42,321 bases of DNA from Clostridia bacterium (GTDB taxonomy: Bacteria > Bacillota > Clostridia > TANB77 > CAG-508). The translations under genes and the position numbers were made by a program. Below are positions 8,768 to 17,775 of the stretch, piece after piece. The DNA lies in NCBI GenBank assembly GCA_022791835.1, contig JAAVZW010000055.1:1-42321 (forward strand), in the 5' to 3' direction. How positions within the stretch are numbered: position 1 is the stretch's first letter; the number at the start of each line of letters is the position of its first letter. The notes below the pieces were generated by a model that saw nothing but the letters and a program-made list of their open reading frames with translations, was not told the origin of the DNA and did not search any database.

Positions 8768-8796
8768 TTGATTTTTTCAAGAAAATATATTATTAT
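8768..8796 (+). promoter_or_regulatory. Promoter of tRNA-Arg(CCU)
   Basis: TTGATT (8768-8773), 17-base spacer, TATTAT (8791-8796), 15 bases before the tRNA. Confidence 0.65.
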
Positions 8797-8811
8797 AGTA
8801 AAAGAAAATAT

Positions 8812-8888
8812 GTACTAGTAGCTCACCTGGATAGAGCGCCGCCCTCCTAAGGCGGAGGTAGGGGGTTCAAGTCCCTTCTAGTACACCA
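8812..8888 (+). tRNA. tRNA-Arg (anticodon CCU), CCA encoded
   Basis: The acceptor GTACTAG/CTAGTAC is fully paired, and the anticodon arm is CCGCC CTCCTAA GGCGG. The anticodon CCU reads AGG only. No terminator is seen before the downstream DUF4160 gene, so readthrough transcription is possible. It cannot decode CGG, the codon absent from host genes here. Confidence 0.95.
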
Positions 8889-8950
8889 AAAATTTCAAAT
8901 TTGTAGGCAATTTTTCAGTATCAGTTGATTTGAAATAAGGAGGAATTAAT

Positions 8951-9217
8951 TTGCCAGAAATAAGTAGATTTCAAGGAATGATTATAAAATTAATATTTTT
9001 AGATAATGATAAACATCATAAACCACATATTCATGTATATTATGGTGAATATGAAGCATCTATTGGAATAGATGGAGAAGTATTAAATGGTTCAATACCA
9101 GTAAAAAAACTAAAATTAATACAAGCTTGGATAATTTTACACGAAGAAGAACTATATAAAGCTTGGAATAATGCAGTAAGAGGATTGCCATTTGATGATA
9201 TTAAGCCATTAGATTAG
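8951..9217 (+). CDS. DUF4160 protein
   Basis: An 88-aa protein starting at TTG (8951) with AAGGAGG 7 bases upstream. It contains the DUF4160 signature: MPEISRF, then DNDKHHKPHIHVYYGEYEA, and a C-terminal helix with WIILHEEELYKAWNNAVRG. DUF4160 and DUF2442 genes are commonly adjacent and are suspected toxin-antitoxin partners; no enzymatic activity can be read from the sequence. It is followed by a DUF2442 gene after 12 bases. Confidence 0.85.
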   Translation: MPEISRFQGMIIKLIFLDNDKHHKPHIHVYYGEYEASIGIDGEVLNGSIPVKKLKLIQAWIILHEEELYKAWNNAVRGLPFDDIKPLD

Positions 9218-9229
9218 GGAGAAAGCAAT

Positions 9230-9532
9230 ATGTATATTTTAGGTGATATAGCTTATGCTGATAATTATAATAATGAACAAATCAAAGTTGACAAGATTAA
9301 GGTGGTATCAGAACTATGCTTGTTAGTTACATTTTCAAATGGAGAAAAAAGAATTTTTGATGCAAAAGAATTATTAAAATATCCAGCTTATGAAAAACTA
9401 AAAGACTATGAAATTTTTAAAAATGGATATGTAGAAAATGGAATTATTGTATGGGATAATGGAAGAATAGATATTGCACCAGAAACTGTTTATAATAATA
9501 GTTATATATATGAACAAGATTTAGCTATATAA
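9230..9532 (+). CDS. DUF2442 protein
   Basis: A 100-aa protein paired with the upstream DUF4160 gene. Typical DUF2442 pattern: VVSELCLLVTFSNGEKRIFD, then YPAYEKLKDYEIFK, then an IVWDNGRIDIAPETVY end. A GGAGAAAG ribosome site precedes the ATG. The pair may be a small toxin-antitoxin-like module or a housekeeping pair of unknown role. The tadA gene follows after 17 bases, so these genes are probably co-transcribed. Confidence 0.85.
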   Translation: MYILGDIAYADNYNNEQIKVDKIKVVSELCLLVTFSNGEKRIFDAKELLKYPAYEKLKDYEIFKNGYVENGIIVWDNGRIDIAPETVYNNSYIYEQDLAI

Positions 9533-9549
9533 GCAATAAGGAGAAAATA

Positions 9550-10020
9550 ATGCAAACACCACAAACCGCAGAATATTATATGAAAGAAGCACTAAAAGAA
9601 GCAAAAAAAGCATATAAAAAAGATGAAGTACCAGTAGGAGCAATAATTGTAAAAAACGGTGAAATAATTGCAAAAGCACATAACAACAAAGAAGCAAAGA
9701 AAGACACAACAAAACATGCAGAAATAATCGCAATACAAAAAGCAAGCAAAGCATTAGGGGCATGGAGATTAGAAGACTGTGAAATGTATGTTACATTAGA
9801 ACCATGCACAATGTGTGCAGGAGCAATGATAAACGCAAGAATAAAAAAAGTAACATATGGTACAGCAGATGAAAAAACAGGAGCATGCGGAACAGTATTA
9901 AATTTATTTGAAGACTATACATTTAATCATAAAGTAGAATGCGAAAAAGGCATAATGCAAAAAGAATGTGAGCAAATCCTAAAAGATTTTTTTAAAAAGC
10001 TACGACAATCAAAAAAATAA
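9550..10020 (+). CDS. tadA: tRNA-specific adenosine deaminase
   Basis: A 156-aa deaminase that converts A34 to inosine in tRNA-Arg(ACG). The zinc site is visible: H56-A-E58 and P85-C86-T-M-C89, with E58 as proton shuttle. Family length is normal. The enzyme lets one tRNA read CGU, CGC and CGA, but inosine does not pair with G, so CGG needs a separate tRNA-Arg(CCG). Its presence agrees with the use of CGU/CGC/CGA in host genes of this window and with CGG being free for another use. Ribosome site GGAG lies about 8 bases upstream. Confidence 0.95.
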   Translation: MQTPQTAEYYMKEALKEAKKAYKKDEVPVGAIIVKNGEIIAKAHNNKEAKKDTTKHAEIIAIQKASKALGAWRLEDCEMYVTLEPCTMCAGAMINARIKKVTYGTADEKTGACGTVLNLFEDYTFNHKVECEKGIMQKECEQILKDFFKKLRQSKK

Positions 10021-10041
10021 AACGAAAAGTGGAGGAAAACC

Positions 10042-10788
10042 ATGGAAGAACTGAAACCTAAGGTGAAAAAAGTAGTGCAGTTTATTATAACAGTAGTAGT
10101 AATAGCCTTAATTATAACAACAGTATGTCTGCTAATGCTAAAATACTCAGTAGAAGGCGAAAGTAATATGCCATTTAAACTAGAAGAATTAGTAGTAGTA
10201 AGCACAGCAGAAGGAATGGACATAGAAGGTACAGAGAATCTATGGAATTTCGACATAGTACAAAACAACGATATTTACCTGAACATAGCAAAAAATAAAA
10301 ATTATAAAGAAACAGAAATAATAAAAAATATAATTATAAACAATATAAAAATAGAAGAAGCACCAAAAAAAGGAAACATAGTAGTATATAGACCGACTCA
10401 AAAAGAAGATATAATATATGAAAATAAAGACGAATATAAAATGGAAAATGAAATAATATTCGTAGGAAGTGAAGCAACAAACGCCAAAAATTTAGAAATA
10501 TCAAACCAAGGTGGCAGAATAATGTTAAGATTCTGCAATAATGAAATAGGCAAATATACATCAAATGATGAAATAATAAGCCATGATGGTACAATGCTAT
10601 CAAAAATAGACACAACATATGAAGAAATAAAATGTAAAATCTCATTTGATATAACCATAGAACTAGTCTCAGGAACAAAATTTACAGGAAACTTAAAAAT
10701 AGACTTACCAGTAGGAGATATAGTAAATGCAGGAAAATGTATGCAAGAAACAAAAGACTTTAAAAACGTAATTTTCAAAAGAAACTAA
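10042..10788 (+). CDS. Membrane-anchored protein of unknown function
   Basis: A 248-aa protein with a Lys-rich N-terminus, one transmembrane helix (about residues 13-35) and an extracytoplasmic domain rich in beta strands. I do not recognise the family. It follows tadA by 21 bases with GGAGGA upstream and ends before a terminator, so it is the last gene of the tRNA-Arg/DUF4160/DUF2442/tadA unit. Codon use is host-like, without shift sites or CGG. Confidence 0.75.
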   Translation: MEELKPKVKKVVQFIITVVVIALIITTVCLLMLKYSVEGESNMPFKLEELVVVSTAEGMDIEGTENLWNFDIVQNNDIYLNIAKNKNYKETEIIKNIIINNIKIEEAPKKGNIVVYRPTQKEDIIYENKDEYKMENEIIFVGSEATNAKNLEISNQGGRIMLRFCNNEIGKYTSNDEIISHDGTMLSKIDTTYEEIKCKISFDITIELVSGTKFTGNLKIDLPVGDIVNAGKCMQETKDFKNVIFKRN

Positions 10789-10836
10789 AATCTACAAAAG
10801 AATCAGACCTAGCAAAGGAAAAACACCAAATTTTCA

Positions 10837-10883
10837 AAGTATAGCAAAAGAACAAACAGTTCTTTTAACTATACTTGTTTTTT
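10837..10883 (+). terminator. Terminator of the tadA operon
   Basis: AAGTATAG...CTATACTT with an inner GAAC/GTTC pairing, followed by GTTTTTT. Confidence 0.8.
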
Positions 10884-10884
10884 A

Positions 10885-10922
10885 TATTCTAGGAAAGTAC
10901 GCGCGTAGCGTGTGAGTGATGT
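10885..10922 (+). repeat. Short interspersed repeat, copy 2
   Basis: TATTCTAGGAAAGTACGCGC followed by GTAGCGTG, directly after a terminator. Related copies lie at 1-25 (inverted), 22016-22053 and 41503-41540. The centre is a small hairpin (ACGC/GCGT). Confidence 0.7.
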
Positions 10923-10958
10923 ATTAGTTCCGTTTTTCTATTTATCAACACATCAAAG

Positions 10959-11017
10959 TGCCAAAAACGTGAAAAAACAATGAAATACATGTACCAAAAA
11001 CGTGAAGAAAGCATTGA
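10959..11017 (+). repeat. Two direct repeats in the ATPase promoter region
   Basis: GTGCCAAAAACGTGAA (10959-) and GTACCAAAAACGTGAA (10991-) have a 32-bp period. The second copy runs into the -35 box, so this may be an operator pair. Confidence 0.5.
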
Positions 11018-11042
11018 CGAAATCAAAAATAAAGTATATACT
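11014..11042 (+). promoter_or_regulatory. Promoter of the AAA/DUF4143 ATPase gene
   Basis: TTGACG (11014-11019), 17-base spacer, TATACT (11037-11042). Confidence 0.75.
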
Positions 11043-11061
11043 AAAAATAGAGAGGTAAGCA

Positions 11062-12364
11062 ATGAAAAGAAAAATTTATGAAGAATTAATAAAATGGAAA
11101 AATACAGGAATGCAAAAACCCATTATGATTATAGGTGCTAGACAAATAGGAAAAACATATATAATAAAAGAATTTTGCCAAAAAGAATTTCAGAAAAGCA
11201 TATATATAAACTTGCTAGACCAACAAGAAATAATTAGAATATTTAAACAAGAAATAAGTACAGAAGAAAAATTTAATAGAATGAAAATTTACTTGGACGT
11301 AGATATAGACATTGAAAATACAATAATATTTTTCGATGAAATACAAGAAAGTGAAGAATTAATAAGTGCATTAAAATACTTCAATGAAAATGAACGACCA
11401 TTCAAAATAATATCAGCAGGAAGTCTTTTAGGAGTGAAATTAAAGAGAATGAATAGTTCATTCCCAGTAGGAAAAGTAAAAATGCTAAACATGTACCCTA
11501 TGGATTTTGAAGAATTTCTAATGGCAAATGAAAATAAAAATTTAATAGATGAAATATACAAGAACTACAAGAATAATACTCCAATGGACAATGTCTTACA
11601 CGAAAAAGCTTTAAATTTATATAGATTGTACTTATGTGTAGGAGGAATGCCAGAAGCTGTAAAAAATTTATTAGAAAATAAGAAAGATATATTAAAATTT
11701 GATAAAAGTATCATTGAAGATATTATACAATCATACTTAGATGATATGAATAGATATGTAAAGAACAAAAATGAAGCAATAAAAATAGAAGCAATATACA
11801 AATCGATACCAGCTCAATTAGGAAATGCAAGCAATAAATTCCAATTTGCCAAAATATCAAAAGAAGCTAGAAAAAGAGAATATGAAACAGCACTAGAATG
11901 GTTAACATCTAGTACACTAGTGCATAAAAGTACAATACTAAACAAAGTAGAAATCCCTCCACTTCGGATTTATAATTGAAGACCATTTTAAACTATATCT
12001 AAGTGATGTAGGCTTATTATTAAACTTACTGCAAATAAAATATAATGACATAATCTTAGATAACTTAAAACAATATAAAGGAATATTAGCAGAAAACTAT
12101 GTAGCAACCCAACTTTTAATAAACAAACATAATTTGATATATTGGGAATCAGGAACACAAGCAGAAGTAGATTTTATAATATACAATGAAGAGGGGCTTA
12201 TTCCAGTAGAAGTGAAAGCAAGTGATAATATAACTAGCAAGAGCCTAAATGTTTATATAAAAAGGTATAATCCTAAATATGCAATAAGAATTTCAACTAA
12301 AAATTTTGGATTAAAAAATAATATAAAATCAGTACCATTGTATGCAGTATTTTTAATTGATTAA
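11062..12364 (+). CDS. AAA-family ATPase with C-terminal DUF4143 domain, one CGGA shift site
   Basis: The N-terminal P-loop domain has Walker A GARQIGKTY (about residues 25-33), Walker B IIFFDEIQ (about 89-96) and a sensor-like ISAGSLLG. The C-terminal DUF4143 part has FKLYLSDVGLL, a GILAENYVA motif and a nuclease-like DFIIY...VEVK end. The frame breaks at in-frame CGG 11965-11967 (codon 302). Skipping C11965 gives PPLGFIIEDHFKLYLSDVGL and a 433-aa protein; unshifted reading hits TGA four codons later. RBS AGAGAGGT precedes the ATG. These ATPases are widespread in gut bacteria and their function is mostly unknown. Restored length fits the family. Confidence 0.88.
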
Positions 12365-12403
12365 CATGAATTTAAAATAGTAACTACTTGCACAGAGGTA
12401 TCC

Positions 12404-12441
12404 TATGCATGTTCAATATATGTACATATTGAACATGCATA
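12404..12441. repeat. 38-bp near-palindrome upstream of ffs
   Basis: Perfect 16-bp arms (TATGCATGTTCAATAT and its complement) around a 6-base centre. No T-run follows, so it may be an operator, a processing hairpin or a relic element rather than a terminator. Confidence 0.7.
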
Positions 12442-12508
12442 TTCTAATTACAAAAAGTAGTATAAACAGAAAAAATTTGTAATATCCAAAATAAACTAAA
12501 AAAACATA

Positions 12509-12537
12509 TTGCCAAATCAAAAAAAACATTATATAAT
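12509..12537 (+). promoter_or_regulatory. SRP RNA promoter
   Basis: TTGCCA (12509-12514), 17-base spacer, TATAAT (12532-12537). Confidence 0.8.
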
Positions 12538-12545
12538 AATAGAAA

Positions 12546-12664
12546 CTTAACTTTTGCGTGGAGAGTAATTTTCGATAAAAATTTACGAATCTCGTCAGGT
12601 CCGGAAGGAAGCAGCGATAAGTAGAACCTTTTATGTGAGAATTGCTTTCCACGGAAAAGTTAAG
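12546..12664 (+). ncRNA. ffs: Signal recognition particle RNA (small bacterial type)
   Basis: The conserved apical domain GTCAGGTCCGGAAGGAAGCA is present at 12595-12614, and the ends pair over a long helix (TTAACTTTT...AAAAGTTAA). It is about 115 bases, lacking the Alu domain of Bacillus scRNA. It partners with Ffh in targeting membrane proteins. Located directly upstream of dnaX as in many Firmicutes. Confidence 0.93.
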
Positions 12665-12727
12665 AACATATACCAATGCAACCGAAGCAATAGCCGAGGT
12701 TGTATACTTTAATTAAGGAGAGAAAAG

Positions 12728-14362
12728 ATGTCATATACCGCACTATATAGAAAATTCAGACCAAAAAACTTTAGCGAAGTAGTAGGACAAGACCATGTAG
12801 TACAAACACTAAAAAATCAAATAAAATCAGGTAGAATAGGGCATGCATATCTCCTAGCAGGAGGAAGAGGAACAGGGAAAACATCAACAGCAAAAATATT
12901 AGCAAGAGCAATAAACTGCTTAAATCCACAAGACGGAGAACCTTGCAACGAATGCGAAATATGTAAAGCAATGTTAGATGGAAGCCTTACAGACGTAGTA
13001 GAAATGGACGCGGCATCAAACAACAGTGTAGAGGACATCAGAAGCATCAAAGAAAAAGTAAATTTCCTGCCAACACTTGCAAAATATAGAGTATATATCA
13101 TAGACGAAGTACATATGTTATCAACAGGGGCTTTCAACGCTTTGCTAAAAACACTAGAAGAACCACCAGAACATGTAAAATTTATATTAGCAACGACAGA
13201 ACCACAAAAATTACTGGCAACAATTCTATCAAGATGCCAAAGATTTGACTTCAAAAAAATATCAAATGAAAATATAATAAAAAGGCTAAAAATAGTATGC
13301 GAAGAAAGCCAAATACAAATAACAGACACAGCACTAAATCTAATAGCTACACTATCAGAAGGAGCAGCAAGAGATGCCTTAAGTATACTAGAAAGATGTG
13401 TACAAGATGGAGAAACAAATATAGATGAAAACAAAATAAAAGACCTAGTAGGAATACCCAAATTTAACTATGTACACAGTATAATAAAAGGAATAACAGA
13501 AAAAGATATAGAAACATCACTAAAAGCAATACAAGACATTCTAGATGAAGGAAAAGACCTAGAAAACTTTTTATGGGAAATGATAAAACACACAAAAAAC
13601 ATACTAATGTATAAAGTAAGCAAAAAAAATGACATATACAACGAAGAAGAAATAGAACAAATAGGAAAACTATCAGAAAAAGTAGCAAAAGAAGAACTAA
13701 TAAACATCATATATAAACTATCAGAACTAGAAAACAAAATGAAAATGACATCCCAAAAAACAATAATTTTTGAAACAGAAGTAATAAAACTATGTATGAA
13801 AATAGAAATACCTACACAAAGCATACAACCACAAAAAATATATGAAACACCAAAAGTACAAACAAATACATATACACAGCCAAGCCCAGCCCAAGCACAA
13901 GCATCAGCAGAAAAAACAGAACAAAAACAAATGATATCTCAAAAAGAGATAAAACCAGTGAAATTAGCACCAGGTCAAGTAATACCAGGATGGCAAACAG
14001 TTATATCAAACCTAAAAAGCCAAGGAAAACTCATGATATACACAAACCTAATAGGAACAGAAGCAATAGAAATAAACGACATGACAGTAGCAATAAGATT
14101 TAATAATGGGCTAAATGCCTTTAGAAAATCAGTACTAGAAAAACCAGAAAACATGTCAGTATTAACAAAAGAAATATCAGTAATATGTGGAAAACCAATG
14201 CAAATAAAACTAGAAGATGCAGCAGGAAATGGAAGTGCAAGCACAGCAAAAACAGCATCAATAAAAACAGAAATTCCAAAAGCACAAGTACAAACAACAA
14301 AAGAAGAGCCAGATAGCCTAGAAGACTTAGGCATAGATATAAATTTTATAGAAGAAGAATAG
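12728..14362 (+). CDS. dnaX: DNA polymerase III subunits gamma/tau
   Basis: The clamp-loader ATPase of the replisome. Walker A GGRGTGKT is at residues 45-52, the zinc-binding Cys set at C64, C73, C76 and C79, Walker B IIDEVHML, and the SRC sensor motif follows (ILSRCQRFDF). The C-terminal third (after about residue 370) is a low-complexity linker plus a tau-like domain; 544 aa is a normal length. AAGGAGAG precedes the ATG. First gene of the dnaX-ybaB-recR operon. No shift site occurs in this long gene, so sites are not uniformly spread. Confidence 0.96.
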   Translation: MSYTALYRKFRPKNFSEVVGQDHVVQTLKNQIKSGRIGHAYLLAGGRGTGKTSTAKILARAINCLNPQDGEPCNECEICKAMLDGSLTDVVEMDAASNNSVEDIRSIKEKVNFLPTLAKYRVYIIDEVHMLSTGAFNALLKTLEEPPEHVKFILATTEPQKLLATILSRCQRFDFKKISNENIIKRLKIVCEESQIQITDTALNLIATLSEGAARDALSILERCVQDGETNIDENKIKDLVGIPKFNYVHSIIKGITEKDIETSLKAIQDILDEGKDLENFLWEMIKHTKNILMYKVSKKNDIYNEEEIEQIGKLSEKVAKEELINIIYKLSELENKMKMTSQKTIIFETEVIKLCMKIEIPTQSIQPQKIYETPKVQTNTYTQPSPAQAQASAEKTEQKQMISQKEIKPVKLAPGQVIPGWQTVISNLKSQGKLMIYTNLIGTEAIEINDMTVAIRFNNGLNAFRKSVLEKPENMSVLTKEISVICGKPMQIKLEDAAGNGSASTAKTASIKTEIPKAQVQTTKEEPDSLEDLGIDINFIEEE

Positions 14363-14374
14363 GAGGAAACAAAA

Positions 14375-14716
14375 ATGTCAAAAAGAGGAGGATTCCCAGG
14401 AGGAGCAAGCTTTGGAGGAATGAACATCAACAAACTAATGAAAGAAGCAAAAAAAATGCAAGAAGATATGGAGAAATCACAAGAAGAGCTACACTCACAA
14501 GAATTTGAAGCAACAGCAGGAGGAGGAGCAATAAACGTAAAAGTGACAGGAGCAAAAGAAATAAAAGAGATAAAAATACAAAAAGATGTAGTAGACCCAG
14601 AAGACGTAGAAATGCTAGAAGACCTTATCTTAACATGCATAAATGAAGCACTTAGAAAAGTAGACAATGCACAATCAGCAAGCCTTGGCAAATACAACAT
14701 ACCAGGACTAATGTAA
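14375..14716 (+). CDS. ybaB: Nucleoid-associated protein YbaB/EbfC
   Basis: A 113-aa DNA-binding protein of the YbaB/EbfC family. It begins with a Gly-rich segment (RGGFPGGASFGGMNI), then the helix MKEAKKMQEDMEKSQEEL and the conserved GGGAINVKVTGAKEIKEIKI strand core. It sits between dnaX and recR, the universal arrangement, 12 bases after dnaX with AGGAGG upstream. Confidence 0.95.
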   Translation: MSKRGGFPGGASFGGMNINKLMKEAKKMQEDMEKSQEELHSQEFEATAGGGAINVKVTGAKEIKEIKIQKDVVDPEDVEMLEDLILTCINEALRKVDNAQSASLGKYNIPGLM

Positions 14717-14735
14717 AGAAAGAGAGAAAATAAAA

Positions 14736-15340
14736 ATGTCATATTATTCTCCATCAATAGAAAAACTAATAGAAGGATTTGAAAGACTACCAAGCATAGG
14801 ACATAAAACCGCAGTAAGATTAGCATTCCATATACTAAATGCAAGCGAAGAAGAAGTAAAAGAATTCATAGACTCAATAACAAATGCAAAAGCAAATCTA
14901 AAATACTGCTCACAATGTTTCAATATAACAGACACAGACCCATGCCCAATCTGCTCAAGCCCTAAGAGAGAACAAAATACCATATGCGTTGTAGAAGATG
15001 TAAAAGACGTAATAGCAATGGAAAGAACGCATGAATTTAAAGGGGTGTACCATGTATTACATGGCTCAATTTCGCCAATGAATCGGAATAGGACCAGACG
15101 AAATAAAAATAAAAGAATTACTCACAAGAATACAGCAAAATCCAGAAATAAAAGAAATAATAGTAGCTACAAATCCTAGAGTAGAAGGAGAAGCAACAGC
15201 AATATATATTTCAAAAATACTAAAACCATTGAATTTAAAAGTAACAAGAATAGCACATGGAATACCAGTACGGAGGAGATTTAGAATACACAGACGAAGT
15301 TACTCTAGCCAAGGCGTTAGAAGGAAGACATGAATTGTGA
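14736..15340 (+). CDS. recR: Recombination mediator RecR, with two CGGA shift sites
   Basis: Acts with RecF/RecO to load RecA at gaps. It has an N-terminal helix-hairpin-helix ([16 protein letters not shown]), a four-Cys zinc finger ([16 protein letters not shown]), and a Toprim domain. Two breaks occur, both at in-frame CGG followed by A: 15084 and 15271. Skipping each C yields [16 protein letters not shown] and [15 protein letters not shown], both signature segments with invariant glycines, ending GRHEL at 15340. Restored length is 200 aa, exactly the family size. Without the first shift the product stops after 147 residues. Third gene of the dnaX operon. Confidence 0.95.
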
Positions 15341-15441
15341 CAAAAATATTACAAAAAAATATAAATGAGAGAAAATGAAAGAATAAAAGAGAATAAAAGA
15401 GTAAATAAAAGCAAAAGGCAACAAATTAGCATTACCATAAA

Positions 15442-15470
15442 TTGAATAAAAAGTTGAAATAAGGTAAAAT
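15442..15470 (+). promoter_or_regulatory. Promoter of the M23 peptidase gene
   Basis: TTGAAT (15442-15447), 17-base spacer, TAAAAT (15465-15470), 60 bases before the start. The rest of 15341-15530 holds only A-rich sequence with short AGAATAAAAG repeats. Confidence 0.55.
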
Positions 15471-15531
15471 CTAATAGTAGACAAAAAACGCATTATCCGT
15501 AGAGAAAAATAAAATGTACAAAGGAGTGCTT

Positions 15532-16509
15532 ATGAAAAGATTACTAATAGGGCTTAGGACAAGTATAAAATTAGCTGCATTATTTGCAATTAGTAGTATA
15601 GTAATTATAGCAATAATATTTGCAGTATATAAGCCTATATATAGTGTAACTTTTAAAGGAGAAATGATAGGATACAGCGAAAACAAAGCTGCATTACAAT
15701 CAAAAATAAATAAATTCAAAGAAGAAGGAAGCGAAGGAGACGACGCAGCCTTTGTTCAAATTGCCGATATACCAGAATATAAAATCTGTTTCCTAAAAAA
15801 AGGAATAGAAACAAACGATGAAGAAATATATGATATAATCACAAAAACAGGAGTATCATACTATAAATTCTTTGCAATACTAGTAGATGGAGAAGAAAAG
15901 AAATTTGTACAAACAGCAGAACAAGCAGAACAAATAGTAAAACAACTAGTAGACAAAGACAGCAAAAATGCAAATCAACTATCAATAGTAGAAAAATATG
16001 CAACAGAAAAGCAAGAATACACATCAGTAGAAGTAGCAGTAAAAGACTTATATGAAAATAAAATAACACCAGAAATAGCAAAAAACATGGGAAGAGTTAC
16101 AAGAGCAGGAAATGGTGGAACAGCATATAAATCAATTCCAATAAAATTCATAAAACCAATTAGAGCAACAATAACCTCAAGATTTGGATCAAGATGGGGT
16201 TCAACACATAAAGGATTAGACTATGGAGCACCAACAGGAACAGCAATAAAAGCAGCAGCAGAAGGAACAGTTACATTCTCAGGATGGAACAGCGGAGGAT
16301 ATGGCTATCTAGTAATAATCTCACATGGAAATGGAGTACAAACATACTATGGACACTGCAGTGTATTAACATGTAAAGTAGGAGACTATGTAACACCAGA
16401 TGATGTAATCGCAAAAGTTGGAAACACAGGAGATTCACAAGGTTCACATTTACACTTTGAAATAAGAGTAAATGATGTAGCATACAATCCAGAATACTAT
16501 TTAAAATAA
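15532..16509 (+). CDS. Membrane-anchored M23 (LytM) peptidase
   Basis: A zinc endopeptidase of peptidoglycan. The start at 15532 is preferred because AAAGGAG lies 7 bases upstream; an in-frame ATG at 15514 has no such site. A single membrane helix (about residues 14-36) is followed by an extracytoplasmic linker and the C-terminal M23 domain. The zinc ligands are in HKGLDYG and HLHFEI, with the catalytic His in YYGHCS. Length is 325 aa. It may act in cell-wall remodelling or sporulation (SpoIIQ-like); the nearby ypeB and SASP genes fit but do not prove that. Confidence 0.9.
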   Translation: MKRLLIGLRTSIKLAALFAISSIVIIAIIFAVYKPIYSVTFKGEMIGYSENKAALQSKINKFKEEGSEGDDAAFVQIADIPEYKICFLKKGIETNDEEIYDIITKTGVSYYKFFAILVDGEEKKFVQTAEQAEQIVKQLVDKDSKNANQLSIVEKYATEKQEYTSVEVAVKDLYENKITPEIAKNMGRVTRAGNGGTAYKSIPIKFIKPIRATITSRFGSRWGSTHKGLDYGAPTGTAIKAAAEGTVTFSGWNSGGYGYLVIISHGNGVQTYYGHCSVLTCKVGDYVTPDDVIAKVGNTGDSQGSHLHFEIRVNDVAYNPEYYLK

Positions 16510-16514
16510 AAAGT

Positions 16515-16545
16515 AAAGTCCTATAAATAACTTATAGGACTTTTT
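16515..16545 (+). terminator. Terminator after the M23 peptidase gene
   Basis: AAAGTCCTATAA/TTATAGGACTTT stem with a T-run. Confidence 0.85.
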
Positions 16546-16574
16546 GTATAAAAAATAATAAAGAGGGAAACAAA

Positions 16575-17695
16575 ATGAAAATATTAATATTTTATGCATC
16601 ATATGGAGGAGGACATCTAAGTACAGCAAATGCACTAAAAGAAGCACTAGAAAAAAACTATGAAAATATGGAAGTAGAAGTATTTGACTGCATGGAATAT
16701 CTAAACAAATTCATAAACTGTATAACAGTAAAATCATACGAAGGACTAGCAAAAAAAATGCCAAAAGCATGGGGAATGATATACAAAGCATCAAGAAAAG
16801 GATTAATAGCAAGCATAAGCAATGGAACAAACAAAATGCTCGCAGGAAAACTTGGAAAACTAATAAAAATAAAAGCACCAGACCTAATAATATCAGCCCA
16901 TCCATTCTCAACCCAAATGTGTGGAATATTGAAAAAGAAAGGAAAATTAAATCTAAAAGTTGCAACAGTAATGACAGACTTTAAATACCATGAACAATGG
17001 CTAGTGCGGACACGAAATACTAGAAAAATTTTTCGTATCAAACGAAAAAATGAAGCAAGATTTAATTGCATATGGACTAGACGAAAGTAAAGTATTTACA
17101 TATCGGAATGCCAATCTCACAAAGATTTTTAGAAGACTTTGACAAAAAAGAAATAAAAAAAGAATTTGGACTAAAAGATAACTTAAAAACAATACTATTC
17201 TTTGCAGGAGGAAGAATGGGATTAGCTAGAAAAAATATATTTGAATATATGCAGACACTAGCAAATATCAAAGAAAACATACAAATAGTAGCAGTATCAG
17301 GCAAAAACAAAAAAGTATACGAGCGATTTAAACAAATAGCAGAAAACAAAGAAAACATAAAAGTCCTAGAATTCACAAACAAAGTGCCAGAACTAATGAG
17401 GATATCAGATTTAGTAATAACAAAACCAGGAGGAATAACCAGTTCAGAAGCGCTAGCATCAAATGTACCAATACTTGCAATAAATCCAATTCCAGGACAA
17501 GAAGAAGAAAATGCAGAATTCTTAGAAGAAAACAAAGTAGCAATATGGCTAAAGCCAAAAGACAAACTACAAGAAAAGCTAAAAGAAGTATTAAAAGACA
17601 AAACACTAAATAACTTAAAAGAAAACACAAAAAAACTAGGAAATGCAAACTCAGCAAAAGAAATATGCGAGAATATATTAAAAACAATGGTATAA
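16575..17695 (+). CDS. MGDG-synthase-like glycosyltransferase, two CGGA shift sites
   Basis: A GT28-fold diacylglycerol glycosyltransferase (MGDG synthase/UgtP group) that would make membrane glycolipids from a UDP-sugar. The N-terminus MKILIFYASYGGGHLSTANAL is the family's lipid-binding domain, and the C-terminal donor site includes TKPGGITSSEALAS and NPIPGQEEENAEFL. There are two breaks at in-frame CGG-A: 17007 and 17104. Skipping the Cs gives HEQWLVGHEILEKFFVSNE and VFTYGMPISQRF; the second glycine is the conserved one before (M/I)P(I). Restored length is 372 aa, as expected. GalU at 7.8 kb could provide UDP-glucose. Confidence 0.92.
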
Positions 17696-17717
17696 TTTTC
17701 AAAAAAACAAACAAAAT

Positions 17718-17755
17718 AATAGTACTTAGATAGAAGCACCTAAGTACTATTTTTA
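17718..17755 (+). terminator. Terminator after the glycosyltransferase gene
   Basis: AATAGTACTTAG/CTAAGTACTATT with TTTTT. Confidence 0.8.
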
Positions 17756-17775
17756 TATTTGAAAGGAAATAAAAA

